A stretch of 5,752 nt of DNA from Verrucomicrobiota bacterium (lineage in GTDB: Bacteria > Verrucomicrobiota > Verrucomicrobiia > Limisphaerales > UBA11358), in NCBI GenBank assembly GCA_021323835.1, contig JAJPKI010000165.1, positions 1 through 5,752 on the forward strand. Reading direction: 5' to 3'. Every line of letters begins with the position of its first letter. Positions within the stretch are counted from its first letter, which is position 1. Below are positions 1 through 4,857 of this stretch, in pieces. The notes beneath the pieces are model-generated. The model did not search any database, was not told the origin of the DNA, and saw nothing but the letters and a program-made list of their open reading frames with translations. Both the position numbers and the translations under genes were made by a program.

Positions 1-858
1 GGCCTGCTCGGTTTCTTCGGCGGCTTTTATAACGTGCCGGTCAATGCCATTATCCAGTATCGTCCTGAAGCCGACAACAAGGGCAAAGTCATCGCTGCGG
101 CTGCATTGTTGAGCTGGATTGGAATCGCAATCGCATCAGGAGTCTATGGCGTGCTTACGGCTCTATTGCACCTGACGCCACCACAGATTTTTCTTTTTGG
201 CGCCGTGTTGTCGCTTGCCGGAGCGATTTACTGCGTCAAGCTGATGCCGGATTCGCTTGTGCGATTGATGCTCTGGCTTGCGACGAAAAGCATTTATCGC
301 ATTCGCCTCGAAGGCCGCGATAATATTCCCGAACGCGGCGGTGCACTCTTCGTTGCCAATCACGTTGCTTATGTGGATCCGACGCTGCTCATGGCTTCGA
401 CCGACCGGAAAATCCGTTTCCTCATGCATCGCGATTACTACAACCGCTGGTGGGCGCGGCCATTTACGAAAATGCTCGGCTTGATTCCGCTCGCTTCCGA
501 CCAGGGACCGCGTGAGATGATTGAATCGCTGCGCGCGGCGGGCGACGCCGTTCGCGCCGGCGACGTTGTCTGTATTTTTGCCGAGGGACATTTGACGCGC
601 AGCGGACATTTGGAAGAATTCCATCGCGGCTTCGAGCGCATCATGCGCGGCACGGATGCGCCGATTGTGCCGATTGCGCTGGTCGGCGTGTGGGGCAGTA
701 TTTTCAGTTACGAAGGTGGAAAATTTTTCTGGAAATGGCCGAAGCGATTTCCCTATCGCGTCACCATTCGCTATGGAAAACATTTGCCGCCAACGGCGAC
801 GCCGGACGAAGTGCGTGAGGCGGTAAAAAATCTTTTGGAAGCGCCGGCGGAAAAATGA
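1..858 (+). CDS. MFS transporter / PlsC-type acyltransferase fusion, 3' part
   Basis: The reading frame is open from base 1, so the gene begins upstream. The GTG at 34 lies inside conserved transporter sequence (GFFGGFYNVPVNA, from base 13) and is not the start. The visible 285 residues contain the end of an LplT-like MFS domain with two hydrophobic membrane segments (about residues 29-53 and 62-82). A glycerolipid acyltransferase domain follows: NHVAYVD (HX4D motif, His121 and Asp126 counted from base 1), FAEGHLTRSG near 193-202 (the FPEG-type motif) and IVPIAL near 222. By family knowledge, LplT flips lysophospholipids inward across the inner membrane and the PlsC domain re-acylates them. 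In Aas-type proteins an AMP-binding acyl-ACP synthetase domain follows; here the protein stops right after PlsC, so that ligase is absent from this chain. The gene converges on the tRNA gene, 7 bp away. The domain assignment is secure; the exact substrate is inferred. Confidence 0.9.
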   Translation, partial: GLLGFFGGFYNVPVNAIIQYRPEADNKGKVIAAAALLSWIGIAIASGVYGVLTALLHLTPPQIFLFGAVLSLAGAIYCVKLMPDSLVRLMLWLATKSIYRIRLEGRDNIPERGGALFVANHVAYVDPTLLMASTDRKIRFLMHRDYYNRWWARPFTKMLGLIPLASDQGPREMIESLRAAGDAVRAGDVVCIFAEGHLTRSGHLEEFHRGFERIMRGTDAPIVPIALVGVWGSIFSYEGGKFFWKWPKRFPYRVTIRYGKHLPPTATPDEVREAVKNLLEAPAEK

Positions 859-865
859 ATTGAAA

Positions 866-940
866 TGGTGCGCGGTGCAGGGTTCGAACCTGCGACCCCT
901 TGCGTGTGAAGCAAGTGCTCTACCACTGAGCTAACCGCGC
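866..940 (-). tRNA. tRNA-Val (anticodon CAC), CCA encoded
   Basis: Read on the minus strand from 940, the full cloverleaf can be drawn. There is a 7-bp acceptor stem GCGCGGT/ACCGCGC, a 4-bp D stem GCTC/GAGC, a 5-bp anticodon stem CTTGC/GCAAG and a 5-bp T stem GCAGG/CCTGC with loop TTCGAAC. The anticodon loop TTCACAC places CAC at 908-906, which reads the valine codon GUG. The discriminator base is A (869) and the 3' CCA is encoded at 868-866. The gene lies 40 bp downstream of the nadB stop on the same strand, so it could be cotranscribed with nadB or use its own promoter in 941-980. There I see only a 7-bp tandem duplication and no convincing -35/-10 pair. Confidence 0.97.
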
Positions 941-949
941 GAAATTGAC

Positions 950-963
950 AGCGTATAGCGTAT
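950..963. repeat. 7-bp tandem duplication upstream of tRNA-Val
   Basis: AGCGTAT occurs twice back to back (950-956 and 957-963), 10 bp upstream of the mature tRNA 5' end. On the minus strand it reads ATACGCT twice, so either copy could supply a weak -10 hexamer for the tRNA. The duplication is visible directly; a promoter role is a guess. Confidence 0.4.
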
Positions 964-980
964 TCGACATGCGCAGCTTT

Positions 981-2579
981 TCAAGATTTTCTTACGACGG
1001 AATCGCGCTGTGCCCACTCCGGATTCAAGTTCGGAAAATCCAAATTGTAATTCAGTCCGCGACTTTCCGGTCGCATCAACGCGCATTTCACAATCAATTC
1101 CGCCACGGTCGCGATGTTGCGCAATTCCAGCAAGTCACTCGTCACGATGAAATTCCAGTAATACTCGCGAATTTCGTCCTGCAAATTGGCAATGCGCGTT
1201 TGCGCGCGCTCCAGCCGCTTGTTTGTGCGCACGATGCCGACGTAATCCCACATCAACCGGCGAATTTCATCCCAATTATGCGAGACGACGACGAGTTCAT
1301 CAGCATTCGTCGCGTGGCCGGACTGCCACGCGGGAATTTGCGCATCAGTTTTCGAGAATGGATTTGCTAAAATTTTTTCCGACGCGCGATGCGCAATGAC
1401 CAGCGCTTCCAAAAGTGAATTGCTTGCCAGCCGATTCGCGCCATGTAAGCCGGTGCACGCGACTTCGCCAACTGCAAATAGCCCGGTGATGTCCGTTTCC
1501 CCGTCAATGTTCGTCATCACGCCGCCGCATTGATAATGCGCCGCGGGCACAACGGGAATCGGCTCCTTCGTGATGTCAATTCCGTAGCCGAGGCATGTTT
1601 TGTAAATGTTTGGAAAACGCTCAATGATAAATCGCGCGGGCTTGTGCGTGATGTCGAGCAGCACGCAATCCGCGCCGGTGCGTTTCATTTCGCTGTCAAT
1701 CGCGCGAGCCACGATGTCCCGCGGCGCGAGCGATTTGAGCGGATGCACACTGTCCATAAATTCTTTGCCGTCTAAATTTTTCAAAATTCCACCTTCGCCG
1801 CGAACAGCTTCGGAAATCAAAAATGATTTAGCTTTCGGATGATAAAGGCATGTCGGATGAAATTGCACAAATTCCATGTTTGCAATCGAAGCGCCCGCGC
1901 GAAACGCCATCGCCACGCCGTCGCCGGTTGCGATGTCGGGATTTGTCGTGTAGAGATAAACTTTGCCGCAACCGCCCGTTGCCAGCAACGTCACCGGCGC
2001 GGAAAATGTTTCCACGCGATTATTTTTTTTGTCGAAAACATAAGCGCCGAGACAGCGATTGCCGTTGTTCAATCCAAATTTCCGGCTCGTAATTAAATCA
2101 ATCGACAAATGATTTTCAAAAATTTCGATGTTCCGATTTTTTGAAATCGCATTGAGCAACGCACTTTCAATTTCGTGACCGGTCATGTCCTTCGCGTGCA
2201 AAATGCGGCGACGCGAATGGCCGCCTTCACGTCCCAAATCCAATTCGCGCGAGCCATCCTCGGCGCGATTTTCCGATTCGGAAAATTTCATTCCAAGCTC
2301 AATCAATTCCTGAATCCGCGCCGGCCCTTCTTCGACAATCGTGCGGACGACCTTTTCTTTGCAAAGCCCCGCGCCCGCCGCGAGCGTGTCGCGCACGTGC
2401 AACTCGAAAGAATCCTCTTTGCTCGTCACCGCCGCGATGCCGCCTTGCGCATAATTCGTGTTCGACTCCGCCCGATTTTTTTTGGTGACAATCGCCACGC
2501 GTCCGCACGGCGCGACTTTCAGCGCGAACGAAAGTCCCGCGATGCCGCTGCCTAAAATTAAAAAGTCGAATTGTTTCAC
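981..2579 (-). CDS. nadB: L-aspartate oxidase NadB
   Basis: This cytoplasmic flavoenzyme oxidises L-aspartate to iminoaspartate, the first step of de novo NAD synthesis; NadA then condenses the product with dihydroxyacetone phosphate. The protein is 532 residues, close to the 540 of E. coli. The FAD-binding GxGxxG sits at residues 10-15 (GSGIAGL), followed by the NTNYAQGGIAAV segment near 40-51. The active-site residues are all present at a constant offset of 3 from E. coli numbering as I recall it: Glu118 (GREGGHS), His241 (QFHPT), Arg287 (APRDIVARA), His348 and Arg383 (GANRLASNSLLEAL). The C-terminal helical domain covers about 430-515. The start is a GTG at 2579: an in-frame stop lies at 2613-2615 and the FAD motif begins ten residues in, so little freedom remains. 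No Shine-Dalgarno is visible. nadA and nadC are not in the window. Confidence 0.97.
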   Translation of the reverse strand: MKQFDFLILGSGIAGLSFALKVAPCGRVAIVTKKNRAESNTNYAQGGIAAVTSKEDSFELHVRDTLAAGAGLCKEKVVRTIVEEGPARIQELIELGMKFSESENRAEDGSRELDLGREGGHSRRRILHAKDMTGHEIESALLNAISKNRNIEIFENHLSIDLITSRKFGLNNGNRCLGAYVFDKKNNRVETFSAPVTLLATGGCGKVYLYTTNPDIATGDGVAMAFRAGASIANMEFVQFHPTCLYHPKAKSFLISEAVRGEGGILKNLDGKEFMDSVHPLKSLAPRDIVARAIDSEMKRTGADCVLLDITHKPARFIIERFPNIYKTCLGYGIDITKEPIPVVPAAHYQCGGVMTNIDGETDITGLFAVGEVACTGLHGANRLASNSLLEALVIAHRASEKILANPFSKTDAQIPAWQSGHATNADELVVVSHNWDEIRRLMWDYVGIVRTNKRLERAQTRIANLQDEIREYYWNFIVTSDLLELRNIATVAELIVKCALMRPESRGLNYNLDFPNLNPEWAQRDSVVRKS

Positions 2580-2595
2580 GTCGGAGAAAAACTTT

Positions 2596-2620
2596 AACGC
2601 AAAGCCGCAAAGTCACGAAG
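2596..2620. repeat. CGCAAAG-type short periodic repeat
   Basis: Three consecutive units of 8-9 bases, AACGCAAAG, CCGCAAAG and TCACGAAG, lie just upstream of the nadB start in the divergent intergenic region. I recall runs of ACGCAAAG-type units as dispersed intergenic repeats in several bacterial phyla, including planctomycetes and verrucomicrobia, but this was not searched. The periodicity is visible directly. The function is unknown. It lies within the nadB leader or promoter and may affect either. Confidence 0.5.
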
Positions 2621-2646
2621 CGAAAATGCTGTGGACTCATTTGGCT

Positions 2647-2655
2647 TGATAAAAT
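2647..2655 (+). promoter_or_regulatory. possible extended -10 element for the 2682 gene
   Basis: TGATAAAAT matches an extended -10 (TG-N-TATAAT with one mismatch) and would start transcription about 20 bases before the ATG at 2682. No good -35 hexamer lies at the usual spacing, as can happen with extended -10 promoters. This is pattern matching only. Confidence 0.3.
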
Positions 2656-2681
2656 CCTGAAGCAAGAGCAAAGTCGAATTT

Positions 2682-3449
2682 ATGAAATGGCTTCAATTTC
2701 TTCTTGTTGCTTTTACAATTTCATTTGCATTAAACCTTTTTGGAACGGAACAATTGTTTATTCCATTTCTCGACCCGGCGAGCCAAAGCAACGTGGTTGT
2801 TACCGTCTCGGACTTCGGGAAAGGACAGCCTTGTCCGCCCGCATTTACAAATTCAGTTTCCAATACAAATCTGTTTACGCCGGAAGAACGACAAATGATT
2901 CAAGATATTTTTGTTAAATACAGAAACGTGACTACAAATGTTGGTCCACCCGGCACAGTTCTGGTTAATTTTTATAAAACCAATTTTATAATTCGACCAA
3001 TCTATTGGATCAAAACAAATTCCATAAATACTTGGCGGACAAATGAATTGTGGGTTTCAGATTTTCAATACACAAATTCAGAAAGCAAAGAGGAAATACG
3101 ATTTGGCAGCGGAATATCGGCGACATTCACAGATAAACTAAAAAATGGATACAACGCATCTTTTGCATGGGTCGGCGACGGCACATTGTTAACTGTCTCG
3201 GAGCAAAAACATGGTTTGCATGTTGGATTTGTTGCCAGATTTAGTGATTTACATCCGCAAGGAACGAGTTGGGACTATCGGCGTGCTGATTTTAGCGATG
3301 CACATCTTGAAGAATACATGCAAATGACAAATGGAATGGTTTCAGGGAAATGGTTAATGTGGAATCCTCGTGATGGCAATCTGACGTTGGAAGCAGAATC
3401 AAAAGAGCCATACGATTGGAACAACCATCGCCAAATGTTGCCGAATTAA
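2682..3449 (+). CDS. hypothetical exported protein, AT-rich, with possible MORN-like repeats
   Basis: I do not recognise the family. The 255-residue product opens with a Lys then a hydrophobic stretch (residues 2-20), a plausible Sec signal peptide with cleavage near residues 20-23. There is no lipobox cysteine; the only Cys is residue 51. Residues 55-125 are rich in Asn and Thr. Two segments, about 154-182 (NG...FAWVGDGTLL...HG) and 217-238 (NGMVSGKWLMWNPRDGNLTL), loosely resemble the G-x-W-x-x-W/Y-x-x-x-G-x-L pattern of MORN-variant repeats; this is a weak inference. The ATG at 2682 has no clear Shine-Dalgarno but follows a possible -10 element at 2647. The DNA is visibly more AT-rich than most of tgt or the first gene (21 G+C of 60 at 2941-3000), so recent acquisition is possible. 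It ends 4 bp before the convergent panC stop. It is probably a real gene, since the frame is long and a signal peptide is present. Confidence 0.75.
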   Translation: MKWLQFLLVAFTISFALNLFGTEQLFIPFLDPASQSNVVVTVSDFGKGQPCPPAFTNSVSNTNLFTPEERQMIQDIFVKYRNVTTNVGPPGTVLVNFYKTNFIIRPIYWIKTNSINTWRTNELWVSDFQYTNSESKEEIRFGSGISATFTDKLKNGYNASFAWVGDGTLLTVSEQKHGLHVGFVARFSDLHPQGTSWDYRRADFSDAHLEEYMQMTNGMVSGKWLMWNPRDGNLTLEAESKEPYDWNNHRQMLPN

Positions 3450-3453
3450 TTGG

Positions 3454-4374
3454 TCATATCCGCACATTATCAATCAACCGCGTTTTGCCAATAAAAACTG
3501 CGAGCGCCATTTGCGTGCCGGATTTCACAATTGAAACCGGCAGTAATATTTCCGGCTCAAAAAATTCCACGTAATCCAATTTGGCGTCCGGCTCGCACTC
3601 AACCAATTTTTTGATGGCATCTTTCAATTTTGCCGCCGGAAATGTTTTAGATTTTTTAACGGTCGCGCGCGCAATTTGAATTGCACACCAAAGCACCGTC
3701 GCCTGTCGTCGCAAATCACCAACGAGATATTTATTCCGCGAACTCATCGCCAATCCGTCGCGTTCGCGGACGGTCGGCGCGACGATTATTTTCACCGGAA
3801 AATTTAAATCCGCAACCATGCGTTTGATGATGGCCGCCTGCTGAAAATCTTTTTGTCCAAAAATTGCAACGTCCGGCAAAACGATATTGAACAGCTTTGC
3901 GACAATTGTCGTCACGCCGCGAAAATGCGTCGGACGGGACGCGCCTTCCATCGCGCGCGACAATTTTTCTTCGACGACGTAAGTCGAATAATTGGTGGTG
4001 GGGCGAGACTCCGTCGAGCCCAAATATTTTTTTGAATCAGGGCTCGAGAGACTCTCGCCCCACCGCGAATACATTTCTTTGTCCGTCGGCGTGAAAACAG
4101 CGTCGGTTCCAGCCGCGCGGCACGATTCTAAATCGCGTTTTAAGTCGCGCGGATATTTGGATAAATCTTCCGTCGGCGCAAATTGCGTTGGGTTGACGTA
4201 AATACTGACGACAACTTTTCCATTTTTACCGACACGTTTCCGCGCTTCGCGGACGAGGCTTAAATGTCCTTCATGCAAATAACCCATCGTCGGCACGAAG
4301 CCGATTTTGACGCCGGCGCGCTGCCATTTTTTGGCAAGCGATTGCATCGCGGCGACGGTTTTGACGATTTGCAT
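3454..4374 (-). CDS. panC: pantothenate synthetase PanC with an in-frame 27-residue insertion
   Basis: PanC joins pantoate and beta-alanine using ATP through a pantoyl-adenylate, the last step of pantothenate (vitamin B5, coenzyme A precursor) synthesis, in the cytosol. Numbering from the ATG at 4374 (306 residues), I see PTMGYLHEGH with the HxGH nucleotide motif at 34-37, YVNPTQF near 59-65, RPTHFRGV at 147-154, FGQKDFQQ at 172-179 and MSSRN at 210-214 (the KMSKS counterpart). The frame extends back to a TTG at 4404, but the ATG aligns with the E. coli start and the TTG lies within the terminator and dyad, so the ATG is preferred. Residues 104-130 are extra compared with normal PanC, which passes from an EMYP-like turn to STYV almost directly. 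They are encoded by the palindromic repeat at 3997-4064. Without them the length would be 279, a normal PanC size. All catalytic motifs are intact, so the enzyme is probably active. Confidence 0.96.
   Translation of the reverse strand: MQIVKTVAAMQSLAKKWQRAGVKIGFVPTMGYLHEGHLSLVREARKRVGKNGKVVVSIYVNPTQFAPTEDLSKYPRDLKRDLESCRAAGTDAVFTPTDKEMYSRWGESLSSPDSKKYLGSTESRPTTNYSTYVVEEKLSRAMEGASRPTHFRGVTTIVAKLFNIVLPDVAIFGQKDFQQAAIIKRMVADLNFPVKIIVAPTVRERDGLAMSSRNKYLVGDLRRQATVLWCAIQIARATVKKSKTFPAAKLKDAIKKLVECEPDAKLDYVEFFEPEILLPVSIVKSGTQMALAVFIGKTRLIDNVRI
3985..3990. repeat. direct repeat CGAATA, left copy (candidate target duplication)
   Basis: CGAATA here is repeated exactly at 4066-4071, on the other side of the palindrome. 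On the coding strand each copy reads TATTCG (Tyr-Ser), which duplicates YS on both sides of the inserted peptide. A 6-bp match could arise by chance, but its placement fits a target-site duplication. Confidence 0.55.
3997..4064. mobile_element. palindromic repeat element inserted within panC
   Basis: Two 25-nt arms (3997-4021 and 4040-4064) are inverted copies matching at 22 of 25 positions; the mismatches pair 4009/4052, 4012/4049 and 4013/4048. The outer 12 bp (GGTGGGGCGAGA) and the inner 8 bp (TCGAGCCC) are perfect. The loop 4022-4039 is AT-rich. The unit from 3991 to 4065 is 75 bp, and with one copy of the flanking CGAATA it is 81 bp, or 27 codons. Read in the panC frame it has no stop. 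It carries no transposase, so any mobility would be in trans, as for REP/MITE-like elements. From memory, GTGGGGCGAG...CTCGCCCCAC palindromes are dispersed in verrucomicrobial genomes. No second copy is seen in this window. Confidence 0.8.
4066..4071. repeat. direct repeat CGAATA, right copy (candidate target duplication)
   Basis: This exact copy of 3985-3990 begins one base after the right arm of the palindrome. It falls at codons 102-103 (Tyr-Ser) of PanC. Confidence 0.55.
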
Positions 4375-4387
4375 TTGCCAAGAATAA

Positions 4388-4404
4388 TTGTTTTCGGAAA
4401 ACAA
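4388..4404. promoter_or_regulatory. perfect 8-bp dyad upstream of panC (candidate operator)
   Basis: TTGTTTTC and GAAAACAA flank a single central base, giving a 17-bp perfect dyad that ends 13 bp before the panC ATG. A one-base centre is too short for an RNA hairpin loop, so if it is functional it is more likely a protein-binding site in DNA. It overlaps the T-rich tail of the neighbouring terminator, which could also explain part of it. No specific regulator can be named. Confidence 0.35.
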
Positions 4405-4433
4405 ACAAGCCGCGCAGATTGCTCCACGCGGCT
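4395..4433 (-). terminator. Rho-independent terminator after the glutaredoxin-like gene
   Basis: On the minus strand, AGCCGCG (4433-4427) and CGCGGCT (4414-4408) form a perfect 7-bp GC-rich stem with a 12-nt loop, followed at once by TGTTTGTTTT. It begins about 20 bases after the stop of the 4453-4791 gene and ends before the panC start, so it should separate the two transcripts. Confidence 0.75.
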
Positions 4434-4452
4434 CGGGTTGAATTGATTTTGT

Positions 4453-4791
4453 TTAACGTTTAAATGCCAACGGCGCGCTTTGCGGCATCTCATGCGCGCA
4501 CGGCTGATTGATGGGCGCATCGGGCGTTTTGTCGTTTGGCGATACGATTTTGTTCGCGAGCATCCAGGCTTCGACTTCTTCGCCGCTGATGTCGGCGAGC
4601 ATTTTGCCGTTGATTTCGACGCACGGGCTCAACATCTGTCCGCTCTTCTCAATCATTTCCTGGCGTTGCAACGGGTCGTTGATGATGTCGCGGTCTTCGA
4701 ACGGCAGGTCGTATTTTTTGAGGACGGCGCGGACGCCCTGGCTCCAGCCGCAAGTCGGTTTCAAATAAGCGATGATTTTCGGTTTACTCAT
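4453..4791 (-). CDS. glutaredoxin-like protein with monothiol-type CGWS motif
   Basis: This is a 112-residue thioredoxin-fold protein. The first beta strand (KIIAYLKPT) leads into Cys14-Gly-Trp-Ser17, similar to the CGFS of monothiol glutaredoxins, which handle glutathione or Fe-S clusters. The segment LSPCVEI at 54-60 holds the expected cis-proline (Pro56), directly followed by an unusual Cys57. A GEEVEAWML helix follows near 70-78. A tail of about 30 residues after the fold carries a third cysteine (Cys98). The frame continues back to a TTG at 4821, but ATG at 4791 places the fold at the N-terminus as in homologues and is chosen. No strong Shine-Dalgarno is present. It lies 66 bp after tgt on the same strand and is followed by a terminator. 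The fold assignment is good; whether it is a reductase, an Fe-S carrier or something else cannot be told from sequence. Confidence 0.88.
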   Translation of the reverse strand: MSKPKIIAYLKPTCGWSQGVRAVLKKYDLPFEDRDIINDPLQRQEMIEKSGQMLSPCVEINGKMLADISGEEVEAWMLANKIVSPNDKTPDAPINQPCAHEMPQSAPLAFKR

Positions 4792-4805
4792 AATTTTTAA
4801 AAATT
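4792..4805. promoter_or_regulatory. 14-bp AT palindrome next to the glutaredoxin-like start
   Basis: AATTTTTAAAAATT is a perfect self-complementary 14-mer immediately upstream of the ATG at 4791, in the place where a Shine-Dalgarno would be expected. It may keep the start region unstructured or be part of a promoter; no role can be shown. Confidence 0.3.
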
Positions 4806-4812
4806 GCTTTTC

Positions 4813-4834
4813 CTGTGACAATAAAGTGCCACAG
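4813..4834 (-). terminator. hairpin after tgt, possible weak terminator
   Basis: On the minus strand CTGTGGCA and TGTCACAG form an 8-bp stem (one G-T wobble) around a 6-nt loop, starting 23 nt after the tgt stop. A T run (TTTTT) appears only about 10 nt beyond the stem, so it is a poor intrinsic terminator. It could instead be an mRNA 3'-end stabiliser or an attenuating structure between tgt and the next gene. Confidence 0.4.
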
Positions 4835-4857
4835 TTCGCTTCTTTCGCAAAGAATTT

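Noticed and set aside
34..36. GTG as the start of the first gene
   Set aside because: The frame is open to base 1 and encodes conserved MFS sequence before it; the gene starts upstream of the window.
163..783. Minus-strand open frame opposite the acyltransferase
   Set aside because: It is a shadow frame without family motifs, opposite a gene with clear HX4D and FAEG motifs.
866..940. tRNA-Val as an attachment site of an integrated element
   Set aside because: No integrase, no duplicated tRNA 3' end and only ordinary metabolic genes are seen nearby.
945..1370. Long plus-strand open frame antisense to nadB
   Set aside because: It is a shadow of nadB with no recognisable domain; nadB has all its family motifs on the other strand.
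3997..4064. CRISPR repeat or intrinsic terminator as the explanation of the palindrome
   Set aside because: There is a single copy with no spacer array, and it lies within an open, conserved coding frame that continues on both sides.
3853..4201. Plus-strand open frames crossing the panC palindrome
   Set aside because: They are antisense to conserved PanC sequence; their openness comes from the repeat and is reported as an observation, not as genes.
4375..4404. Ten-residue N-terminal extension of PanC from a TTG
   Set aside because: The TTG lies within the dyad and terminator tail, and the ATG at 4374 matches the usual PanC N-terminus.
4792..4821. Ten-residue N-terminal extension of the glutaredoxin-like protein from a TTG
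   Set aside because: The TTG falls inside a hairpin stem-loop and the extension adds sequence not expected before the first beta strand.
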